From Salmonella enterica subsp. enterica serovar Choleraesuis (GTDB lineage Bacteria > Pseudomonadota > Gammaproteobacteria > Enterobacterales > Enterobacteriaceae), in assembly GCA_022846635.1 (NCBI GenBank), contig AP025685.1, positions 1,674,001 through 1,738,000 of the forward strand: a DNA stretch of 64,000 nucleotides. The letters run 5' to 3'. Positions 39,503 through 46,696 of this stretch are shown one piece after another. Positions within the stretch are counted from its first letter, which is position 1, and every line of letters begins with the position of its first letter. Made by a program: the position numbers and the translations under genes. The notes below the pieces were generated by a model. It was not told the DNA's origin. It was given only the letters and a program-made list of their open reading frames with translations, and did not search any database.

Positions 39503-40876
39503 ATGACTTTGTCGAACGCAGCGCAGCACTCTCCGGCCTCTGATGCAGAGCAGCGGGTCATTAAAAAGTTGTTTCGTCGTCTGGTCACTTTTTTATTTGT
39601 ACTGTTTGTCTTCTCATTTTTAGACCGGATAAATATTGCTTTCGCCGGCCTGACGATGGGAAAAGACCTTGGCCTGAGCGCCACCATGTTTGGTCTGGCG
39701 GCCACCATGTTTTACGTGGCGTATGTTATCTGCGGTATTCCCAGCAATATTATGCTCGGTAAAATTGGTGCCCGGCGCTGGATTGCCACCATCATGGTGC
39801 TGTGGGGCATTGCTTCGACCTGTACGCTGTTTGCTACCGGCCCAACCTCGCTCTATGTGTTGCGCATTATCGTCGGCATTACCGAGGCAGGCTTCCTGCC
39901 GGGGATATTGCTGTATATGACCTGGTGGTTCCCGGCGCGTTTTCGGGCGCGGGCCAACGCGCTCTTTATGGTGGCGATGCCGGTCACGATGATGATTGGC
40001 TCGGCGCTTTCCGGTTACATTCTGGCAATGGACGGTATGCTGAACCTTAAAGGCTGGCAGTGGCTGTTTTTGCTGGAGGGATTGCCATCTGTCATTCTGG
40101 GCGTGGTGGTCTGGTTCTGGCTGGACGATAAACCGGCCGATGCCCGCTGGCTTAAGGATGATGAGAAGCAGGCGCTGGCCCGAATGCTGGAGCAGGATAG
40201 ACTGCGGGCGACCGCCTCGGCCTCTACCACCGTGGCATCCGGGCGCGGTATTCTGCGTGAAGTTCTCACACCACTAGTACTGATGTACACCCTGGCCTAT
40301 TTTTGCCTGACTAATTCCCTCAGCGCGATTAGCATCTGGACGCCGCAAATTTTGCAGAGTTTTCATCAGGGCAGCAGCACCGTAATCATTGGTTTCCTGA
40401 CCGCGATCCCTCAGCTGTGTACCATTATCGGCATGATTGTCTGGAGCCAGCGCTCAGACCGATTGCGTGAACGTAAAATCCACACCGTGCTGCCCTATCT
40501 GTTTGCTGCGCTGGGCTGGCTACTGACTTCCGCCAGCGGTCATCCGTTGATGCAGCTGCTGGGTATCATTATGGCTTCGACCGGCGCTTTCACCGCCATG
40601 GTGGTGTTCTGGACTACGCCCGATCGCACCATTAGCTGGCAGGCGCGGGCGGTAGCGATTGCGCTCATTAATGCGGTAGGCAATATTGGCTCGGCGTGCA
40701 GCCCGCTATTTATTGGCGTACTGCGCGATGTGACCGGCAGCTTCAACAGTGGTCTTTGGCTGATGGCATTGCTGTTAGTGATTGGTGCGCTGGTTGTGCT
40801 GCGCATTCCAATGGTGAGTGGCCACGAGCCAGAGGCCGAAGGGGCTATGCGCAAGCTGGGTGAGGAGCGGGCATGA
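39503..40876 (+). CDS. hpaX: HpaX, 4-hydroxyphenylacetate transporter
   Basis: Major facilitator superfamily importer of the anion:cation symporter branch, 457 aa (E. coli W 458). The N-terminus has VFSFLDRINIAFAGLTMGKDLGLS, the family signature. Twelve hydrophobic segments are visible in two sets of six around a charged loop (residues ~210-250). TAAGGAG precedes the start. It ends in ATGA overlapping hpaA. Confidence 0.96.
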   Translation: MTLSNAAQHSPASDAEQRVIKKLFRRLVTFLFVLFVFSFLDRINIAFAGLTMGKDLGLSATMFGLAATMFYVAYVICGIPSNIMLGKIGARRWIATIMVLWGIASTCTLFATGPTSLYVLRIIVGITEAGFLPGILLYMTWWFPARFRARANALFMVAMPVTMMIGSALSGYILAMDGMLNLKGWQWLFLLEGLPSVILGVVVWFWLDDKPADARWLKDDEKQALARMLEQDRLRATASASTTVASGRGILREVLTPLVLMYTLAYFCLTNSLSAISIWTPQILQSFHQGSSTVIIGFLTAIPQLCTIIGMIVWSQRSDRLRERKIHTVLPYLFAALGWLLTSASGHPLMQLLGIIMASTGAFTAMVVFWTTPDRTISWQARAVAIALINAVGNIGSACSPLFIGVLRDVTGSFNSGLWLMALLLVIGALVVLRIPMVSGHEPEAEGAMRKLGEERA

Positions 40877-41739
40877 CTATTGAGAACATCAATATCATTG
40901 AACAATATGACGGCTGCTGCACCGGCGATGATGTCCATTACGAGACGTTTGCCCGGCTGGCTGAGTTCTTTGGGCGCAATATGCGCCCGCACTGGCATGA
41001 CCGCTATTATCAAATGCACTTCCTGGCAACAGGCCGCATCGCGCTGCAACAGGACGATCACTTCTACGCGGTTCAGGCACCGTTATTTGTGCTGACGCCG
41101 CCGTCAGTTCCTCACGCGTTTTATACCGGCCCGGAAAGCGATGGTCATGTGCTGACCATTCGTCAGGAGGTGCTGTGGCCGCTGTTTGAAGAGCTGTGGC
41201 CCGGCAGCCCTGAAGCCTCCGGGATGCAAGGTTTTTGCCTGAGCCTGGCCCAGTCGCCAGAAACGCTGGCCGCGCTTGACCATTACTGGCCGCTGGTGGC
41301 AGGGGAGTTTCGCCAGCGCCAGCCGGGACGCCAGTCGGCGCTTACCGGCCTCGCCCGTAACATTATTAGCCTGCTGCTGAGGGTCGCCGATCCTGATGGA
41401 GCGGGTACCGGAGCAATGCGTGGGGAGCTTAAGGTTTTTCAGCGTTTTAACCGGCTGGTGGATGAGCACTTCGCCGAGCACCTGACGGTGCCGGATTACG
41501 CCCGCACTTTGGGGATCAGCGAGTCGCGGCTCAATGAGTTGTGCCGCCGCTTTGCCAACCAGTCTACTAAGCGGCTAATCCATGAAAGGGTACTGCGTGA
41601 AGCGCGGCGCTTACTGATGTTTAGCGCCCATAGCGTAAACCAGATTGCATGGGATCTTGGCTATAAAGATCCGGCGTACTTTGCAAGAGTATTCAACCGG
41701 ATGGAAGGGTGCTCACCCAGTCAGTACCGCCAGCGCTAG
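40873..41739 (+). CDS. hpaA: HpaA, AraC/XylS-family activator of hpaBC
   Basis: Activator of the hydroxylase operon hpaBC in response to 4-HPA; 288 aa (E. coli W 296). The N-terminal cupin part has HWHDRYYQMHFLATGRIALQQDDH (~residue 38), the likely effector pocket. The C-terminal two helix-turn-helix motifs are VPDYARTLGISESRLNELCRRF and SVNQIAWDLGYKDPAYFARVFNRMEGCSPSQYR. Its start overlaps the hpaX stop. A terminator follows. Confidence 0.96.
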   Translation: MTIENINIIEQYDGCCTGDDVHYETFARLAEFFGRNMRPHWHDRYYQMHFLATGRIALQQDDHFYAVQAPLFVLTPPSVPHAFYTGPESDGHVLTIRQEVLWPLFEELWPGSPEASGMQGFCLSLAQSPETLAALDHYWPLVAGEFRQRQPGRQSALTGLARNIISLLLRVADPDGAGTGAMRGELKVFQRFNRLVDEHFAEHLTVPDYARTLGISESRLNELCRRFANQSTKRLIHERVLREARRLLMFSAHSVNQIAWDLGYKDPAYFARVFNRMEGCSPSQYRQR

Positions 41740-41768
41740 GCTGGAAAAACTGTTAATTCTCCTGCCAG

Positions 41769-41792
41769 CCCGCGCCGTATCGCGGGTTTTTT
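41769..41792 (+). terminator. Rho-independent terminator after hpaA
   Basis: CCCGCG CCGTAT CGCGGG TTTTTT, 30 nt after the hpaA stop. Confidence 0.88.
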
Positions 41793-42050
41793 ACGTTTTG
41801 CGATCAAATCACGCCTACCGCCAGGTTAACCGGGATATCTCTGACTATTTCCCCGCCTGCGGCAGCACTAATTGCGAGGCCGATCCCAGTTTGAAGCTCA
41901 ACCCCCTGACGCTGGTGAAAAGTACCAGCAATGGCGTGAAACGTCTCTTCCGCAATTGGTCATCTGGATATTAAATCAATTAACAAAACACAAACATAAA
42001 ACCAACATTTAACGCTGCAAAGCGTTCTATTCCGATGAAGTGAGGCCCTG
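41793..42050 (+). promoter_or_regulatory. hpaBC promoter region
   Basis: 258 bp without a gene, turning AT-rich from about 41960. A perfect hairpin AACGCT GCAA AGCGTT at 42011-42026 ends 24 nt before the hpaB ATG. No good CRP match was seen. In E. coli W HpaA, with CRP and IHF help, activates transcription here. Confidence 0.5.
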
Positions 42051-43616
42051 ATGAAACCAGAACAACACCGTGCAGCCACCAACCGTCCTTTTACTGGTGA
42101 TGAATACCTGAAAAGCCTTCAGGATGGCCGCGAAATTTACATTTACGGCGAGCGAGTCGATGACGTAACCACCCATCCTGCATTCCGTAACTCCGCCGGT
42201 TCGGTTGCCAGCCTGTATGATGCGCTGCACGCGCCAGAAACCCACGATCGTCTGTGCTGGGGAACGGATACTGGCAATGGTGGTTATACCCATCGTTTCT
42301 TCCGCTATGCCCGCTCTTCGGACGATATTCGCCAGCAGCGTGATGCCATTGCCGATTGGTCACGCCTGAGCTATGGCTGGATGGGGCGTTCGCCGGACTA
42401 CAAAGCCGCTTTCGGCGCATCATTAGGCGCAAACCCGGAATTTTACGGTGAGTTTGCCGACAATGCCCGTAACTGGTACAAACGCATCCAGGAAGCAGGG
42501 CTGTATTTTAACCACGCTATCGTTAACCCGCCTATCGACCGTCATAAACCTACCGATGAAGTAAAAGATGTCTACATTCAGCTGGAGAAAGAGACCGACG
42601 CGGGGATTGTGGTTAGCGGTGCCAAAGTGGTGGCCACCAGCTCAGCCCTGACTCACTACAACTTTATCGGCTTTGGCTCGGCGCAGGTGATGGGGGATAA
42701 CCCTGACTTCGCCCTGATGTTTGTTGCGCCAATGGATGCTCCGGGCGTGAAGCTAATTTCTCGCGCCTCTTATGAACTTGTAGCCGGTGCGACCGGCTCT
42801 CCATTCGACTATCCACTGTCCAGCCGTTTTGATGAGAATGACGCTATTCTGGTCATGGATAAAGTGCTGATTCCGTGGGAAAACGTGCTTATCTATCGCG
42901 ACTTTGACCGCTGTCGCCGCTGGAGTATGGAGGCCGGATTTGCCCGCCTGTATCCCATGCAGGCCTGCGTGCGTCTGGCGGTGAAGCTGGACTTTATTAC
43001 CGCGCTGCTGCAAAAGAGCCTGGAATGTACCGGCGTCATGGAGTTCCGCGGCGTACAGGCGGCGCTGGGTGAAGTGGTGGCATGGCGCAACCTGTTCTGG
43101 TCGCTGAGCGATGCCATGTGGGCCGAATCTAAATCCTGGAAAAACGGCGCATTCCTGCCGGATATGCAGGCGACCCATACTTATCGCGTTATGGCTCCGA
43201 TGGCCTATGCCAAAATCAAAAATATCATCGAAAGTAACGTCACCAGCGGGCTTATCTACCTGCCATCCAGCGTGCGCGATCTCAACAATCCTGAGATCGA
43301 TAAGTACCTGTCACGCTATGTTCGCGGATCTAACGGCATGGATCATGAGCAACGAATCAAGATCCTTAAGCTGATGTGGGATGCGATGGGCAGTGAGTTT
43401 GGCGGTCGCCATGAGCTGTACGAAATCAACTATGCCGGCAGCCAGGATGAGGTTCGCCTCCAGTGTCTGCGCCATGCCCAGACCTCCGGCAATATGGCGG
43501 GAATGATGGATATGGTTGAGCGTTGCATGTCCGATTACGACCGCGACGGCTGGCGCGTAGATCGCTTGCATAACAATACTGATATCAACCAACTTGACGC
43601 TCTGCTGAAGAAATAA
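42051..43616 (+). CDS. hpaB: HpaB, 4-hydroxyphenylacetate 3-monooxygenase oxygenase component
   Basis: Two-component flavin monooxygenase that ortho-hydroxylates 4-HPA to homoprotocatechuate using FADH2 from HpaC; 521 aa (E. coli W 520). Seen are RPFTGDEYLKSLQDGREIYIYGERV at the start, the substrate-loop RYARSSDDIRQQRDAI, and the FAD-site stretch VSGAKVVATSSALTHYNFIG (~residue 185). C-terminal GLIYLPSSVRDLNNPEIDKYL and GSEFGGRHELYEINYAGSQDE follow. GAAGTGAGG precedes the ATG, and hpaC follows after 9 nt. Confidence 0.98.
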   Translation: MKPEQHRAATNRPFTGDEYLKSLQDGREIYIYGERVDDVTTHPAFRNSAGSVASLYDALHAPETHDRLCWGTDTGNGGYTHRFFRYARSSDDIRQQRDAIADWSRLSYGWMGRSPDYKAAFGASLGANPEFYGEFADNARNWYKRIQEAGLYFNHAIVNPPIDRHKPTDEVKDVYIQLEKETDAGIVVSGAKVVATSSALTHYNFIGFGSAQVMGDNPDFALMFVAPMDAPGVKLISRASYELVAGATGSPFDYPLSSRFDENDAILVMDKVLIPWENVLIYRDFDRCRRWSMEAGFARLYPMQACVRLAVKLDFITALLQKSLECTGVMEFRGVQAALGEVVAWRNLFWSLSDAMWAESKSWKNGAFLPDMQATHTYRVMAPMAYAKIKNIIESNVTSGLIYLPSSVRDLNNPEIDKYLSRYVRGSNGMDHEQRIKILKLMWDAMGSEFGGRHELYEINYAGSQDEVRLQCLRHAQTSGNMAGMMDMVERCMSDYDRDGWRVDRLHNNTDINQLDALLKK

Positions 43617-43625
43617 GGAGGAGCC

Positions 43626-44132
43626 ATGTCTGAAGAACAGTGCCGTTTACGTTTTCGCGATGCAATGGCCAGCCTGCCTGCGGCGGTTAATATCGTCACC
43701 ACGGCGGGAAGCGCCGGACGCTGCGGCATAACCGCCACCGCCGTCTGCTCGGTTACCGATACTCCGCCCAGCGTGCTGGTATGCATTAATAGCCGCAGTG
43801 CCATGAATCCGGTTTTTGCCAGCAATGGGCGGATGTGTATCAATATTCTTAACCATGGTCAGGAAGAGATGGCGCGTCATTTCGCCGGCATGACCGAGCT
43901 GGAGATGGATCAGCGTTTTGCTCTGGACGGCTGGCAGGAGGGGGCGGCGGGTCAGCCGGTGCTTAACCAGGCACTGGCCAGTCTGGAAGGGCGCATTGCC
44001 CAGGTGCAGACCATTGGTACGCATCAGGTCTATTTGCTGGAGATTGATGATATTACCCTGGCGGGTGAGGGGGATGGGCTTATTTACTTTAAGCGTCGAT
44101 TTCATCCGGTGCTGAGTCAGTTGATAGCTTGA
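43626..44132 (+). CDS. hpaC: HpaC, flavin reductase component of 4-HPA 3-monooxygenase
   Basis: NADH-dependent flavin reductase of the HpaC/ActVB family, 168 aa (E. coli W 170), supplying reduced FAD to HpaB. It has FRDAMASLPAAVNIVTTAGSAGRCGITATAVCSVTDTPPSVLVCIN, the flavin-binding N-terminal region (residues ~9-55), and SAMNPVFASNGRMCINIL. The C-terminal YFKRRFHPV is typical. AAGGAGGAG lies just before the start. The gene abuts the hairpin array at 44148. Confidence 0.97.
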   Translation: MSEEQCRLRFRDAMASLPAAVNIVTTAGSAGRCGITATAVCSVTDTPPSVLVCINSRSAMNPVFASNGRMCINILNHGQEEMARHFAGMTELEMDQRFALDGWQEGAAGQPVLNQALASLEGRIAQVQTIGTHQVYLLEIDDITLAGEGDGLIYFKRRFHPVLSQLIA

Positions 44133-44147
44133 GTGAGTGGGTAAAGG

Positions 44148-44783
44148 GTAAAGGGGCGGTTTAGCTAAACCGCCCCTTTACCCGTTCACGTGTGGTGTGT
44201 GGGTTATATTCTGCAAAACGAACGTGAACGGAACCTTCACCTGATTTCAGAGGAACTCCGCAGGCAGATATCCATATGTAATGCCGGTGCTGGTTGCGCT
44301 CTTTCATGTTCATTTTTTTATATGGATACAGGCACCCAGAGCGCGTTGGGGGAATGAATCGCCATCCCCCCAACACCCCCCGCGACCGGCCACAAAATCG
44401 CCGCTTTGCGGTGCCCTCCGCTTCTTGCGGCTGCCTTTCGGGCACGGGCGGTATGCTGCGTCAATGCAGCTCCCGCCCTGCGGCCACGTCCCTGTGGCCG
44501 CTCCCGGTCAGCCGCAAACACGTCGGCGATTTTCAGCCGGGGGAATGTCGCTTCAGGTTATGTTTTTTCAGCAACAGAAATGTTGCTGCCAGGCAGTAAC
44601 TGCCAGCGCAGGCTTCCCCCCATCCGGCCCGGCGAACCGAAGCGCTGACGCAGACGGTCAGCCCGACAGGACGTCGGGCTGAGGCGGAACAAGACAGGAC
44701 GTCGCGTACCGCCGACCGGCGGAGACAGCGCGGGAGGTGAGCGCAGTGCGAAGCACCGGGACGAACAGGGGGCCGCTGGGATT
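44148..44783. repeat. Long unit A (636 bp)
   Basis: The leading hairpin is a variant: GTAAAGGGGCGGTTTA GC TAAACCGCCCCTTTAC (16-bp stem, 44148-44181), with inner arms changed on both sides. CCGTTCACG (44182-44190) pairs with CGTGAACGG (44223-44231). Further hairpins: GGCCAC GTCCCT GTGGCC at 44482-44499, and TCAGCCCGAC AGGAC GTCGGGCTGA at 44658-44682. The last lies inside a domain closed by GCGCTG (44642-44647) and CAGCGC (44726-44731). A perfect hairpin after hpaC may also serve as its 3' end. Confidence 0.8.
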
Positions 44784-45499
44784 GTAAAGGGGCTGTCGGT
44801 ACAGCCCCTTTACCCGTTCACGTATGATGTACAGGCTATATTCTGCGAAACGCAAGTGAACGGAACTTTGCCATACTCCAGATATGCCGCTGCTGGCAGA
44901 TATCTATATGTAGTTCCGATGCTGGTTGCGCTCTTTTATGTGCGCAATGTCTATGCCACTTACGGCATCCAGAGCGCGCAAAGGGCGGCTCCATCGCCGC
45001 CGCCCTCTGCACTCCCCGGCGACCGGCAAAAAAATCGCCGCTTTGCGGTACCCTCCGCTTCTTGCGGCAGCCTTTCGGGCACGGGCGGTATGCTGTTTAC
45101 TCGTCTCATCCCTGAGACTCGCCCCTGCGGGGCCGACGCAAGCGTCGTTAAAAAATGCTCCCGGCATTTTTTTCCATGTAGCTCCCGCCCTGCGCTCACA
45201 TCCCTGTGACCGCTCCCGGTCAGCCGCAAACGCGTCGGCGATTTTCAGCCGGGGAATTGTCGCTTCAGGTTTTAGCTGTTGCAGCAGCAATATCGCTGCT
45301 GTTCGCTTCCTGGCAGCCAGCGCAGGCCCATTCCCCCATGGAAACCGGTGAACCGAAGTCCGACTGACAAGGCCAGGCCGCCAGGGATGGCGGACTGAAA
45401 CGCGTAGAGACAGGGATGTCGAGTCGCGACGCCGCAGTCAGCGCGGAACGCAGGTGAACGCAGTGCGAAGCACCGGTTTCTTCTGGGGCCGCCGGGATT
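44784..45499. repeat. Long unit B (716 bp, divergent right half)
   Basis: Same layout as unit A but with a ~75-nt extra stretch near 45090-45175 that adds hairpins, e.g. TCTCA TCCC TGAGA. Its right half differs much from A and C yet keeps the fold: closing pair GACTG (45362-45366)/CAGTC (45435-45439), hairpin CCGCC AGGGAT GGCGG (45378-45393) and GAC AGGGAT GTC (45409-45420). The left-half hairpin is TCAC ATCCCT GTGA where A has CCAC GTCCCT GTGG, a compensatory pair change. Confidence 0.8.
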
Positions 45500-46138
45500 G
45501 TAAAGGGGCTGTCGGCACAGCCCCTTTACCCGTTCACGTATGATGTACAGGCTATATTCTGCGAAACGCAAGTGAACGGAATTTTGCCATATTCCAGATA
45601 TGTTGCTGCTGGCAGATATCCACATGTAATGCCGATGCTGATTGCGCTCTTATAAGTGGAAAGCCTGACTTAATCACGGCACCAAGAGCGCGCAAAGGGC
45701 GGCTCCATCGCCGCCGCCCTCTGCACTCCCCGGCGACCGGCAAAAAAATCGCCGCTTTCGCGGTATCCTCCGCTTCCTGCGGCTGCCTGCTCGGGCACGG
45801 GCGGTATGCTGCGGCCATGCAGCTCCCGCCCTGCGGCCACGTCCCTGTGGCCGCTCCCGGTCAGCCGCAAACGCGTCGGCGATTTTCAGCCGGGGGAATG
45901 TCGCTTCACTTTTTAGCTGTTTCAGCAATTCCCCTGCCGCTGTAAGAAAAAATAATTACAGCAATATTCTCCCCCCATCCGGCCCGGCGAACCGAAGCGC
46001 TGACGCAGACGGTCAGCCCGACAGGACGTCGGGCTGAGGCGGAACAAGACAGGACGTCGCGTACCGCCGACCGCCGGAGGCAGCGCGGGAGGTGAGTGCA
46101 GTGCGAAGCACCGGGACGAACAGGGGGCCGTTGGGATT
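45500..46138. repeat. Long unit C (639 bp)
   Basis: Leading hairpin 45500-45529. The left half is nearly identical to unit B up to the GC hairpins. The right half is nearly identical to unit A (GCGCTG 45997-46002 pairs CAGCGC 46081-46086). This mosaic pattern suggests recombination or gene conversion among units. Confidence 0.8.
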
Positions 46139-46299
46139 GTAAAGGGGCTGTCGGCACAGCCCCTTTACCCGTTCACGTATGATGTGCGGGGAATATTCTG
46201 CGAAACGAAAGTGAACGGAACCTTCCACATGTGAACGAAACTTTGCCATATCCCAGACATGCCATTACCGACCGACAACTAACCTTAACTGCCGGGATT
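46139..46299. repeat. Short unit D (161 bp)
   Basis: Leading hairpin 46139-46168, two copies of the GTGAACG(G/A)AAC iteron, then GCCATATCCCAGACATGCC and the AACTGCCGGGATT junction. It looks like a long unit with the central ~500 nt missing. Confidence 0.8.
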
Positions 46300-46480
46300 G
46301 TAAAGGGGCTGTCGGCACAGCCCCTTTACCCGTTCACGTATGATGTGCGGGGAATATTCTGCGAAACGCAAGTGAACGGAACCTTACGCAAGTGAACGGA
46401 ACCTTACGCATGTGAACGGAACTTTGCCATATCCCAGACAGGCCATTGCCGACCGACAACTAACCTTAACTGCCGGGATT
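46300..46480. repeat. Short unit E (181 bp, extra iteron)
   Basis: As unit D but with three rather than two 20-bp iterons, which accounts exactly for the 20-bp length difference. Leading hairpin 46300-46329. Confidence 0.8.
46366..46425. repeat. Three tandem 20-bp iterons
   Basis: ACGCAAGTGAACGGAACCTT at 46366-46385 and again at 46386-46405, then ACGCATGTGAACGGAACTTT at 46406-46425. The core GTGAACGGAAC also occurs once in each long unit and twice in units D and F. Confidence 0.9.
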
Positions 46481-46641
46481 GTAAAAGGGCCGTCTGCACA
46501 GCCCCTTTACCCGTTCACGTGTGATGTACAGGCTATATTCTGCGAAACGCAAGTGAACGGAACCTTCCGCATGTGAACGGAACTTTGCCATATCCCAGAC
46601 ATGCCATTGCCGACCGACAACTAAACTTAACGGCCAGGATC
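46481..46641. repeat. Short unit F (161 bp)
   Basis: Leading hairpin GTAAAAGGGCCGTCTGCACAGCCCCTTTAC is decayed. It has two iterons and ends in AACGGCCAGGAT. Same length as unit D. Confidence 0.8.
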
Positions 46642-46642
46642 G

Positions 46643-46667
46643 AAAAGGGGCTGTCGTCACAGCCCCT
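46643..46667 (-). terminator. Probable treA terminator formed by the last array hairpin
   Basis: Minus strand: AGGGGCTGT GACG ACAGCCCCTTTTC, 30 nt past the treA stop. The stem is the array palindrome followed by four U residues. Confidence 0.6.
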
Positions 46668-46696
46668 AAAGCTATAGCATCAGCCAAAACTCCCCA

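Larger units (their letters stand above)
44148..46667. repeat. Tandem array of a structured GC-rich element (three long, three short units)
   Basis: About 2.5 kb between convergent hpaC and treA without a credible protein gene. Every unit begins with a perfect hairpin of the form GTAAAGGGGCTGT-N4-ACAGCCCCTTTAC, then CCGTTCAC...GTGAACGG (a second inverted repeat) and AACTTTGCCATAT. Unit starts are 44148, 44784, 45500, 46139, 46300 and 46481, with a final hairpin at 46643. Long units add a block of GC hairpins and a multibranch module before GCCGGGATT; short units lack these ~500 nt. Several stems differ between copies by paired changes. Open frames exist in all six frames but are not kept between copies. 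I do not know the element's name. Confidence 0.85.

Noticed and set aside
44148..44181. Calling the first array hairpin a simple Rho-independent terminator of hpaC
   Set aside because: The 16-bp stem is followed by CCCGTTCACG with no U-run, and the same hairpin recurs at each unit start. It may end transcripts but its conservation needs another explanation.
44281..46249. Many 60-140 codon frames within the repeat array (for example 44281-44682, 44904-45290, 46013-46249)
   Set aside because: They arise in all six frames of GC-rich hairpin DNA, overlap each other, lack ribosome-binding sites and are broken or shifted between otherwise similar units.
44148..46667. CRISPR array
   Set aside because: Units are long, unequal, contiguous and share almost all their sequence. 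There are no short repeats with unique spacers and no cas genes.
44148..46667. Insertion sequence or group II intron remnant
   Set aside because: No transposase or reverse transcriptase motif is visible, no target-site duplication was identified, and the units are tandem rather than inserted.
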